NCBI GenBank assembly: GCA_964543905.1
Contig: CAZIZO010000004.1
Coordinates: 1 to 64,000, forward strand
Source of the DNA: GCA-016699835 sp964543905
Lineage (GTDB): Bacteria > Planctomycetota > Phycisphaerae > Phycisphaerales > UBA1924
Direction: 5' to 3'
Length of the DNA: 64,000 bases
Shown: positions 9,095 to 16,178 of the stretch, in pieces
Position numbering within the stretch: position 1 is the stretch's first letter
How the letters are laid out: each line of letters opens with the position of its first letter
Program-made: the position numbers and the translations under genes
The notes under the pieces: generated by a model
Seen by the model: only the letters and a program-made list of their open reading frames with translations
What the model was told of the DNA's origin: nothing
Database searches by the model: none

Positions 9095-10750
9095 ATGCGC
9101 CTCGGGCTCTCCCTCGCCAACAAGACCCTCCTCGCCACCGGCGGCGTCCTCCTCTTCGTCGTCCTCGGCGCCCTCTTCGTCCCCTGGCTCCGCATGCTCG
9201 CCCTCATCGACACCGGCCAACTCGAACTCTCCAAAGTCATGGCCACCACCTGGGTCCGCCTCGGCAACCAATCCGTCGATCCCGCCGATCCCAAGTCCCT
9301 CACCGCCCAATCCACCCCCCCCATCTCCCGCGCCGGCATCACCGCTCGCCGCCTCAGCCTCGCCGACGCCCACCTCGAAGGCGCCAAGGATGCCTTCATC
9401 CGTCGCGCCATCCAGACCTTCGAGAGCGATCCCTCCCAAGTCGAACTCCTCGGCTCGAGTTTCAAGGGCACCACCCGCGAGTACCGCTACATCCAGGCCG
9501 AACGTCGCCCTTCCCCCCAAGGCCCCGTCCTCGTCGCCGTCGTCCTCCTCGAACGACGCTCCATCGAGGCCACACGCCTCTTCCTCCTCAACGCCGCCTT
9601 CCTCCTCGCCGCCGGCTCCGTCGTCCTCATCTTCGCCCTCGCCGCCTTCTACTTCATGACCCACAAGATCATCCTCTGGCCCGTCCGCTCCCTCCGCGAA
9701 ACGGCCGAACGCGTCCGCCAGGGAAACCTCTCCATCCGCGCCGACATCCACACCGACGACGAGTTCGAAGAACTCGCCGACACCTTCAACCTCATGCTCA
9801 CCGACATGCAGCACGCGCAGGACCAACTGCGTGGAATCAACGCCGCCCTCGACCTCAAACTCGACGAACTCACCCGCGCCAACTCCGCCCTCTACGAAAC
9901 CGCCAAACTCAAGGGCGAGTTCCTCGCCAACGTCAGCCACGAACTCCGAACCCCCCTCAACTCCATCATCGGGTTCGCCGAACTCCTCCTCGAAATCTCC
10001 CGCGCCGAGGCCGCCAACGGCAACAACTCCCCCCAAGTCCTCAAGCGAATCCGCTACAACGAAAACATCGTCAACGCCGGACGGAACCTCCTCGCCATGA
10101 TCAACACCCTCCTCGAAATGGCCAAAATCGAAGCCGGGAAGGCCGAACTCCACATCGATCGAATGAACATCAAGGAGGCCTGCGAGGCCGTCCTCGCCCT
10201 CATCTACCCCCTCGCCGACAAAAAAGCCATCACCACCCGCCTCGAAGCCTCCGACGATCTTCCCACCATCCGCACCGACACCAAAAAGTTCCAGCAGATC
10301 ATCTTCAACTTCCTCTCCAACGCCGTCAAGTTCACCGAGCCCGCCGAACGCTCGGGCCGTCACCCCGAAGTCATCCTCCGCGCCGAACGCCTCGTCGGAC
10401 TCGCCCCGGGCTCCGCCGGGACGCCCAGCGAGGACCGCATCCGCGTCAGCGTCATCGACAACGGCCCAGGAATCCCCGCCGACGAACAGGCTCGCGTCTT
10501 CGAAAAGTTCCACCAACTCGATCGCGGGCACACCCGCGAACACACCGGCACCGGCCTCGGCCTCGCCATCTGCAAGGAACTCGCCTCCCTCCTCCACGCC
10601 GACATCCAACTCGTCAGCGAAGTCGGACGCGGCTCCATGTTCAGCCTCATCCTCCCCCTCGACCTCAACGCCCCTGACCTCGCCCAGACCCACCTCGAAT
10701 CCCGCTTCCGCGGCGCACTCGCCGGCGGCCGCGAACTCGCCGAACGCTAG
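9095..10750 (+). CDS. Membrane sensor histidine kinase (HAMP-HisKA-HATPase)
   Basis: This 551-residue kinase has a first membrane helix (about residues 8-32) and an extracytoplasmic sensor of about 140 residues with no recognised fold. A second helix (about 170-190) leads to a HAMP linker (WPVRSLRETAERVRQGNL) and a short coiled coil. The HisKA box is FLANVSHELRTPLNSIIGF with the phospho-acceptor His282. The ATPase domain shows the N box (FNFLSNAVKFT), G1 box (VIDNGPGIP), F box (FEKFHQLD) and G2 box (GTGLGLAI). No receiver domain is fused and no response-regulator gene adjoins it, so the partner must be elsewhere. Codon use is extreme for C-ending codons, as in all genes left of 12 kb. Confidence 0.93.
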   Translation: MRLGLSLANKTLLATGGVLLFVVLGALFVPWLRMLALIDTGQLELSKVMATTWVRLGNQSVDPADPKSLTAQSTPPISRAGITARRLSLADAHLEGAKDAFIRRAIQTFESDPSQVELLGSSFKGTTREYRYIQAERRPSPQGPVLVAVVLLERRSIEATRLFLLNAAFLLAAGSVVLIFALAAFYFMTHKIILWPVRSLRETAERVRQGNLSIRADIHTDDEFEELADTFNLMLTDMQHAQDQLRGINAALDLKLDELTRANSALYETAKLKGEFLANVSHELRTPLNSIIGFAELLLEISRAEAANGNNSPQVLKRIRYNENIVNAGRNLLAMINTLLEMAKIEAGKAELHIDRMNIKEACEAVLALIYPLADKKAITTRLEASDDLPTIRTDTKKFQQIIFNFLSNAVKFTEPAERSGRHPEVILRAERLVGLAPGSAGTPSEDRIRVSVIDNGPGIPADEQARVFEKFHQLDRGHTREHTGTGLGLAICKELASLLHADIQLVSEVGRGSMFSLILPLDLNAPDLAQTHLESRFRGALAGGRELAER

Positions 10751-10812
10751 TGCGCACGCCCTTCCTCGCGCCCCTCGCCTCGGTCCTCCGACCTCGCCAC
10801 CTATCGTGCCCC

Positions 10813-12390
10813 ATGACCCCCGGGCCTCCATCCGCCCTCTCCATCGCCCTCCTCGGCTGGGCTCGCCTCGCCCTCCAGGAACGCGAAGGCTCCGGATACA
10901 ACCTCAACGTCTCCGAACTCGCCCGCGCCCTCGCCCTCCGCGGACATCGCGTCGCCTACCTCCGCTCCGGCATGGAATACTCCCTCAAGCCCGCCCTCCG
11001 CCTCGGTCACCACGAATCCTGGTACGCCGTCCGTTGCGACTTCGTCTTCAACTCCCCCAACCTCGCACCCGCCTTCTTCAACTTCGCCAACCTTCAGCAC
11101 GAACGTCGCGCCCCAGCCCTCACCCAACTCGTCCTCCGCTGGCTCGATGACGTCCGCGCCGACCTCGTCCACATCCACTCCCTCGAAGGCTTCTCGCTCG
11201 ATCTCCCCGCCGCCATCCGCGCCTCGGGCCGACCCGTCGTCATCACGCCCCACAACCACTGGTTCCTCTGCCCCCAGGTCGATCTCCTCTACCGCGAACG
11301 CGAAGTCTGCGAAGACTACCAGGGGGGGCGTCGCTGCGAATCCTGCCTCGCGCCACCCTCCCGCGCCCGCGTCAAGGCCAGCGCCGGCCTCGCCCGAGCC
11401 CTCGATCGCGCCCTCCATCTCTACACCAATCCCTCCCGCGCCCTCTGGCGGCGTGCCCTCCGCCGCCTCGCCGCCCCCCCCCGCGTGGACCCCCCGCGCG
11501 ACGCCCCGCCCCCGCTCATCCCCCCCGACCAGAGCGAGCGATTCCTCCGCGCCAACGCACAGATTCGTGTCCTCAACGCCTTCGGCGAACGCCGCGCCGC
11601 CGCCCTCGACGCCCTCAACGCCGCCTCCCTCGTCACCCCGCCCAGCCCTTGGCTCTGCGAGGTCCTCTCCACCATGGGGGTGCATGAGGAGCGTCTCCGC
11701 CTCGTTCGTTTGGGCCAACCCCACTTCGACGCCCTTCGTCACGCCGCCATCGCCCATCCCGAGTACGCCAACCCCCCATGGTCTCCAAGCATCCAGCGCC
11801 CCCTCCGATTCGCCTACTTCGGGCCCCTCCGCTTCCACAAGGGCATCCACGTCCTCGCCGACGCCCTCGACCGCCTCCCCGCCCACCTCGCCCGCCGCGC
11901 CTCCTTCCTCATCCGCGCGGGCGGCCCCCTCGCCGACCTCCGCGATCGCCTCGCTCGCCATCCCGCCGTCACCCTCGGCCCGTGGTACCCCCTCGCCGAA
12001 CTGCCCACACTTCTGAGTCAGATCGACGTCCTCCTCTACCCTCAGATCTGCTTCGACAACTCCCCCCTCGTCCTCCTCGAAGCCCTCCACGCCGGCAAGT
12101 TCGTCGTCGCCAGCAACTTGGGCGGCCCCCCGGGCTGGATCGTTCCCCCGCGCAACGGGCTCCTCTTCCCTCCGGGCAACGCCGACGCCCTGGCCGACGC
12201 CCTCGCCTCGCTCCTCCGGGGTGACGTCCCCATCCCGTCCCCCAAGGACGTCCACGCCGTCAGCCTCCTCCCGTCCCATGCCGATCACGTCGATGAGGTC
12301 GAGTCCATCTACCGCGCCCTCCTCATTCCACCGGCGCCGCGTCCTTCTTCGGCTCCGGCAGGATCAGCGCCAGCCCCATCGCCGGGATGA
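10813..12390 (+). CDS. Glycosyltransferase family 4-type (GT-B) protein
   Basis: The first ATG that gives a proper Rossmann start (ALSIALLGWARL) is at 10813, giving 525 residues. A GTG at 10750 would touch the upstream stop but adds 21 non-conserved residues. The N-terminal half contains a TPHNHWFLCPQ segment and a cysteine-bearing patch (Cys near 11307-11347) typical of GT4 enzymes with this inserted loop. The C-terminal half has a FAYFGPLRFHKGIHVLADAL nucleotide-sugar binding start and a DNSPLVLLEALHAGKFVVAS motif holding the conserved acidic residue. It probably transfers a sugar in polysaccharide or glycan synthesis; donor and acceptor are unknown. Its last 68 bases overlap the converging MFS gene. 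Confidence 0.85.
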   Translation: MTPGPPSALSIALLGWARLALQEREGSGYNLNVSELARALALRGHRVAYLRSGMEYSLKPALRLGHHESWYAVRCDFVFNSPNLAPAFFNFANLQHERRAPALTQLVLRWLDDVRADLVHIHSLEGFSLDLPAAIRASGRPVVITPHNHWFLCPQVDLLYREREVCEDYQGGRRCESCLAPPSRARVKASAGLARALDRALHLYTNPSRALWRRALRRLAAPPRVDPPRDAPPPLIPPDQSERFLRANAQIRVLNAFGERRAAALDALNAASLVTPPSPWLCEVLSTMGVHEERLRLVRLGQPHFDALRHAAIAHPEYANPPWSPSIQRPLRFAYFGPLRFHKGIHVLADALDRLPAHLARRASFLIRAGGPLADLRDRLARHPAVTLGPWYPLAELPTLLSQIDVLLYPQICFDNSPLVLLEALHAGKFVVASNLGGPPGWIVPPRNGLLFPPGNADALADALASLLRGDVPIPSPKDVHAVSLLPSHADHVDEVESIYRALLIPPAPRPSSAPAGSAPAPSPG

Positions 12391-13582
12391 ACAGGAACCC
12401 CACCAGCCACACCGCGTACGCCGGCCCGCTGATCTTCGTCACCTCCCCCGCGTAGAAGACGCCCACCGCCGAGATCAGCCGGCCCACGTTGTACGTGAAC
12501 CCCGCCCCCAGCGTCCGCACCAGCGTCGGGTACAGCGGCGGGATGTAGCACGGGAAGTTCCCGTAGAACCCCAGCCCGAAGAAGAACATCACCCCCGTGA
12601 CCCAGTAGATGCGGGTCGTGGTCAGCGGGAGCCGCCACGCGACAAGCGTCCACGCGCACGCGATCAGCAGCATCACGAAGAACGATCGCCGATAGCCCCA
12701 TTTCTGTGCCGTGTACGTCGCGAAGAAGTTGCCCGCGATGTTGAAGAGGAAGAAGACGACCGCCACCTTGGTCTTGAGCGCCTCCTTGTCCGACGCCGAC
12801 CAGTCCTTCACCTCGGGCAGCGCCACGATCGCCTGCGGGACGAAGAAGAGGAGGGCCCAGGCGATGACCATGGCGATCGAGGCGAAGAGCGAGACCAGGA
12901 TCGTCGTCCGGGCGAGGTGGTGCGAGAAGAGGGCCGAGACGGGCGGGGGCTTCTGCTGCCGGGCCTCGTGGGCCCATCCCTCGGGCTCGGGGACGGCGGC
13001 GCGGATGAAGACCGTGAGGAACGCCGGCAGCACGCCCACGACGAAGACCCACTTGGGCTCCAACTCGCGCATGGCGCCGGTGGTGAGGACGGCCATGATG
13101 CACCCGGTCATGTAGCCGCTCTGCAGGACGGCGCTCCCCCAGACGCGGTGACGCTTGGGGAGGGTCTCGCTCACGAGGGCGGAGCCGGCGGCCCACTCGC
13201 CCCCGATCCCGAGGGCGGCGATGAAGCGGAAGATGAGGAGGTGCCACCATGCCGTGGCGAAGTAGGAGAGGCCCGTGAAGATGGCGTAGGTGAGGACGGT
13301 GAGGGTGAGGGTCTTGGCGCGGCCGAGGCGGTCGCCGATGCGTCCGAAGACGGCGCCGCCCACGGCCCACCCGACGAGGAAGACGGATTGGATGATGGTG
13401 GCTTTTTCGATCGTCTCGGGGTCGTTGGGGGCCTTGCCCAAGAGTTGCCCGACGAACTTCCCGGCGACCATGACATAGAGATAGCCGTCGAGCCCGTCGA
13501 AGGCCCAGCCGAGGAAGGCGGCGATCAGGGCCTTGATCTGGAGGGGCGTGAGTTTGGAAGATTCGGTCGGTGGCGCGGGCAC
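12323..13582 (-). CDS. MFS transporter, sugar/organic-acid:proton symporter type
   Basis: This 419-residue protein has about twelve hydrophobic helices. It carries the MFS loop 2-3 signature (GRIGDRLGRAKTL), the FRFIAALGIGGEWAAGSALVSE segment after helix 4, and a charged central loop (about residues 205-225). The pattern fits the metabolite:H+ symporter group (aromatic acid, sialate or dicarboxylate carriers), but the substrate cannot be read from sequence. Composition changes along the gene: its 3' half (lower coordinates) is C-rich on the + strand and its 5' half is G-rich. The gene therefore straddles a skew reversal without any break in the reading frame. The 3' end overlaps the glycosyltransferase gene by 68 bases. 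Confidence 0.9.
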   Translation of the reverse strand: MPAPPTESSKLTPLQIKALIAAFLGWAFDGLDGYLYVMVAGKFVGQLLGKAPNDPETIEKATIIQSVFLVGWAVGGAVFGRIGDRLGRAKTLTLTVLTYAIFTGLSYFATAWWHLLIFRFIAALGIGGEWAAGSALVSETLPKRHRVWGSAVLQSGYMTGCIMAVLTTGAMRELEPKWVFVVGVLPAFLTVFIRAAVPEPEGWAHEARQQKPPPVSALFSHHLARTTILVSLFASIAMVIAWALLFFVPQAIVALPEVKDWSASDKEALKTKVAVVFFLFNIAGNFFATYTAQKWGYRRSFFVMLLIACAWTLVAWRLPLTTTRIYWVTGVMFFFGLGFYGNFPCYIPPLYPTLVRTLGAGFTYNVGRLISAVGVFYAGEVTKISGPAYAVWLVGFLFIPAMGLALILPEPKKDAAPVE

Positions 13583-13615
13583 GCGGGCAGGATACCCGAA
13601 GGCACCGGCGCGTGC

Positions 13616-14002
13616 TTACTTCTTCTTGGCCTGCATGACCTCGTTCACGCGTTCCCAGGATTCTTCGGCCTCGCGGATGCGATCGGGGTCGGCGGACTTA
13701 TGGGCCTCGTCCATGCTGATCTTGCGGCGTTCGAGTTCGTCCTTGAGGGCTTGGGGGTTGAGGTTCTGAAGGACGTGCTGGTCGGCCTCCCGGGCGGCGG
13801 CTTTCGCCGCCGCGATCTCGTCGGGCTTCAACTCGACCAGCGGCGTCCCGGAGTTCGTGAGTTGCAGAACGAGGATCAGGATCGCGACGGAGAGGCCCGT
13901 GAGGGCGAAGCCCAGCATCTTCTTCGGCCTGGGGATCTCCTCCCACTTGCGGTAGAGCGGATGGTCCTGGAGGCGGTAGAGGAGGTCCTTGAGTCGATCC
14001 AC
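13616..14002 (-). CDS. Small single-pass membrane protein, unknown function
   Basis: This frame starts at GTG 14002 and gives 128 residues. A basic/aromatic amphipathic segment (LYRLQDHPLYRKWEEIPRPK) is followed by a clear membrane helix (about residues 36-58) and a soluble alpha-helical Ala/Glu/Lys-rich C-terminus ending in three lysines. Longer in-frame extensions to 14251 read as Pro/Ser-rich shadow sequence of the neighbouring gene, so the GTG start is preferred. No family was recognised. It overlaps the frame of the upstream HTH-like gene by up to 300 bases. The balanced amino-acid composition and membrane segment make this the coding frame in 13616-14000. Confidence 0.6.
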   Translation of the reverse strand: MDRLKDLLYRLQDHPLYRKWEEIPRPKKMLGFALTGLSVAILILVLQLTNSGTPLVELKPDEIAAAKAAAREADQHVLQNLNPQALKDELERRKISMDEAHKSADPDRIREAEESWERVNEVMQAKKK

Positions 14003-14381
14003 GGCGAGGTGCTCCGGGCGAGGAATGCGGGGAGAACGGTATGCGCGGCGCGGGGTCGGACTCGGGGGAAGGGTTGGCGGCACGGGGCGTGATGCGGAGG
14101 AGGGCGGCGGCGGCCTTGCGGGTGTCGTCGTTGTATTCGGCGCAGCAGGCGATCTGCTGCTGGAGGGCGTTGACGGCTTCCAGGCGGGCGTGGGCGAGGA
14201 GGATCTCCTCACGAGCGGCGCAGAGGGCCCGCAGGCTTGCGAGTTTCTCACGCACGGCGGGGTCGGCGAACCAGGCGAGGAGGTCGTCGATCGAGATGTT
14301 GAGCGCGGAGACGATCTCGGGGAGACGCTCTTCGGGGGAGAGGAAGGCGCGGAGGAGCTTGTGGGCGGTTTCTGAGTTCAT
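13698..14381 (-). CDS. Small HTH-like protein with doubtful C-terminal extension
   Basis: From ATG 14381 the first 120 or so residues read as a plausible helical protein: EERLPEIVSALNISIDDLLAWF resembles a helix-turn-helix of the kind seen in small terminase subunits and regulators. A long helix with two adjacent cysteines follows (QQQIACCAEYNDD). After about base 14000 the frame turns into Pro/Arg/Gly-rich sequence antagonistic to the membrane-protein gene in another frame. The true end may therefore be near 14000 through a frameshift or sequencing error, or the two genes may truly overlap. Function unknown. Confidence 0.42.
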   Translation of the reverse strand: MNSETAHKLLRAFLSPEERLPEIVSALNISIDDLLAWFADPAVREKLASLRALCAAREEILLAHARLEAVNALQQQIACCAEYNDDTRKAAAALLRITPRAANPSPESDPAPRIPFSPHSSPGAPRRGSTQGPPLPPPGPSALPQVGGDPQAEEDAGLRPHGPLRRDPDPRSATHELRDAAGRVEARRDRGGESRRPGGRPARPSEPQPPSPQGRTRTPQDQHGRGP

Positions 14382-14783
14382 GCGAGAAGGGTGTGGCGAC
14401 GGCAAGGCCGATCAAGCCGCGGCGGGCGGGAGAAATGGCGATGCGCGCACAAACCATGTCACTGCGCGGGAAACCGGTGTCGGCACCGGGGGCGATAATG
14501 CGGCGATGGAAGTGGGCGGAGTGGCAAAGAGTCGAGAACGTCACTTCGGCAAGCTCAAAGTTGTGGCACGCCGTCGCATGAATCCGATTCTCGTTGAAAT
14601 CGGGCGTAGGAGAGGTAGGAGGACATAGAGGCGGGTGGAACACCCGCCCCACAAGGAGGGGTAGGAGATGTAGACGCGGGCGGTATACCTGCCCCACGTA
14701 CACCCGCCCCACGAGATGCGAGAGCGTGAGCTCCGATTCGTATGAGTTGCGGAACGGGTCACGAAGCGGGTAGTTTGCGGCAC
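14382..14783. other. Gene-free stretch of about 400 bases
   Basis: No convincing reading frame is seen between the HTH-like gene and the terminator of the 84-residue gene. It contains the palindromic GCGGGTG/CACCCGC repeat cluster described separately. The segment marks the start of a region (to about 17.6 kb) with weaker strand bias than either flank. Confidence 0.6.
14631..14712. repeat. Cluster of palindromic CACCCGCCCCAC repeats
   Basis: Three related units occur in about 80 bases. The first is a perfect hairpin, GCGGGTG-GAA-CACCCGC, at 14631-14647, followed by CCCAC. The second is an imperfect palindrome, GGGCGGTATACCTGCCC, at 14678-14694, followed by CCAC. The third is a half unit, CACCCGCCCCAC, at about 14701-14712. 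This layout resembles REP-type intergenic elements; whether it is dispersed in the genome cannot be judged from here. Confidence 0.6.
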
Positions 14784-14808
14784 AAAAAACGCTGCCTTGA
14801 GGCAGCGT
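14784..14808 (-). terminator. Intrinsic terminator after the pseudopilin/84-residue operon
   Basis: Read on the - strand, the stem ACGCTGCC-TCAA-GGCAGCGT (14789-14808) is followed at once by six T residues (A run 14784-14789 on the + strand). It lies 27 bases past the stop of the 84-residue gene, the expected spot for that transcript's end. Confidence 0.88.
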
Positions 14809-14834
14809 GGGTTTGATGCCATGGTTGTTCTGAG

Positions 14835-15089
14835 TTACTTGCCGGTCACGGGGCCTTTTTTTACTGTTCGCTCGAAGTCGGGTGGGGGAGCGTTGGCCTT
14901 CTTGATTTCGTCCGTTTGGCTTTGCTCGATCTTCTGAAGGTTTTGTTCTGCCTGCTTGACGGGCGTACTTGAGGAGGCACTGTCGCCGCCGGAGGCGAAC
15001 ATGAAGTAGTACGCCGCGGCACTGCCGAGCACGAGCACGGCAACCGCGATCAGGATCAGGTTTTTCTTGCTGGAAGACTCTTGGCTCAT
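14835..15089 (-). CDS. 84-residue membrane-anchored peptide coupled to pseudopilin
   Basis: From ATG 15089 the protein begins MSQESSSKKN, then a membrane helix (LILIAVAVLVLGSAAAYYFMF, about residues 11-31), then a short Gly/Ser/Asp linker, a helical Gln/Glu/Lys-rich segment and a Pro-containing tail. Its ATG overlaps the stop of the upstream pseudopilin (ATGA at 15086-15089), so the two are almost surely co-translated. The 69-residue protein at 17637 has the same plan and a similar opening, suggesting a small family. No function is known; an assembly factor or minor pseudopilin partner is an inference. Confidence 0.8.
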   Translation of the reverse strand: MSQESSSKKNLILIAVAVLVLGSAAAYYFMFASGGDSASSSTPVKQAEQNLQKIEQSQTDEIKKANAPPPDFERTVKKGPVTGK

Positions 15090-16117
15090 CGGAAATCGAC
15101 TCCACGGAAGCCCAGACGGGTAGCCCAGAAGTACGCGGGGCGGGCGACGGTGCCTGGGGGCGCTCCGGGGCCTGGCTCGAACTGATAGCTGGTAGCGCCG
15201 CGGTCTTCTTGGTAGTTGAAGAAGTATCGCAGCTCGCCATCGCCCGGATTCCAAGTACCAGCAGGCTGGGGCAGGAGACCATCGGTCGTGACAGGCGTGG
15301 TCTGCGTGCTGGTGTCGTTGATGATTTGCGACATTGCCACCGTCTTGGCGCTGCCGTCAACGGCGGCGATTTGTGGGCGAGCTCGGGGGTGGTTCCACTG
15401 GGCGATGCGGCCCCCGCGATCCCTGCTTGTGAAGTCTGCACGCTCGAAGAGCAGCACCTTGCCGGAAGGCGTGTAGACGTCCGAGATTCTGTTACGACGA
15501 ATGAGGAAGCTGTTGGTTGCGTTGGGCAAGCCGCGCGATGGAGAGGTGGTGCTGAATCGCTCCGGCTTCTGCCAGAAGACAGGCGGGTACCAATAAGAAA
15601 CCGGGAAGATCCAAGTGAAGTCGGTTTGAGCGTTTTGATCTGTATTGTTACGAACAAAGTTGCGCATGGCGACGTCGCCCGGAGCAAAGCCGGACTGCAT
15701 TCGGCTGATCCTCGTGTCGTCGGCGAAAAGCATGTGAGAGAGCCAGTGGTAGCCGAAGGTCTCGGTGCCAGAGTTGCTTTGGACGCCCTCGCCATAGTCC
15801 CAGCGGTAGGTGTACGGCGCATGGCCGACGGACTGAGCGAAGGTCGGCGGTTCCCAGACTACGGCGCAATCGTTTGCGTTTGTGGAGGTGCTGTCGACGG
15901 TGGCAAATGGATTTTCGAACTCCTCCTTGTTTTCGTAGGAGTAGGTTGCCATCAGGAAGGTGTTTTGTCGTAGGTTCGAGAGGCTTGCCGCACGCTGACC
16001 GGATTGGCGAGCCTTGCCGACGGCCGGCAATAGGATTGCGATCAACAGTGCAATGATCGCGATCACCACCAGAAGTTCAATCAAGGTAAACGCTCGAAAA
16101 CTGCTGTTCCGTTTCAT
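15086..16117 (-). CDS. Pseudopilin (DUF1559-like, prepilin N-methylation motif)
   Basis: The 343-residue product starts MKRNSSFR, then AFTLIELLVVIAIIALLIAILLPA, the prepilin peptidase site with Glu+5 after cleavage (here A^F rather than G^F). The large C-terminal globular domain with many Trp/Tyr residues ends in RLGFRGVDFR, which matches the ending of the second pseudopilin at 57040 (GLRGVDFGG). This planctomycete-type major pseudopilin family occurs in many copies per genome. The start at 16117 is chosen over 16132 because it leaves the usual short basic leader. It is followed by the overlapping 84-residue gene and a terminator. Confidence 0.9.
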   Translation of the reverse strand: MKRNSSFRAFTLIELLVVIAIIALLIAILLPAVGKARQSGQRAASLSNLRQNTFLMATYSYENKEEFENPFATVDSTSTNANDCAVVWEPPTFAQSVGHAPYTYRWDYGEGVQSNSGTETFGYHWLSHMLFADDTRISRMQSGFAPGDVAMRNFVRNNTDQNAQTDFTWIFPVSYWYPPVFWQKPERFSTTSPSRGLPNATNSFLIRRNRISDVYTPSGKVLLFERADFTSRDRGGRIAQWNHPRARPQIAAVDGSAKTVAMSQIINDTSTQTTPVTTDGLLPQPAGTWNPGDGELRYFFNYQEDRGATSYQFEPGPGAPPGTVARPAYFWATRLGFRGVDFR

Positions 16118-16178
16118 GACTGCTCCTAACACATCAACAAGGACAAAATTGACTCAATTTGCCCGATTTCGCGTGCAA

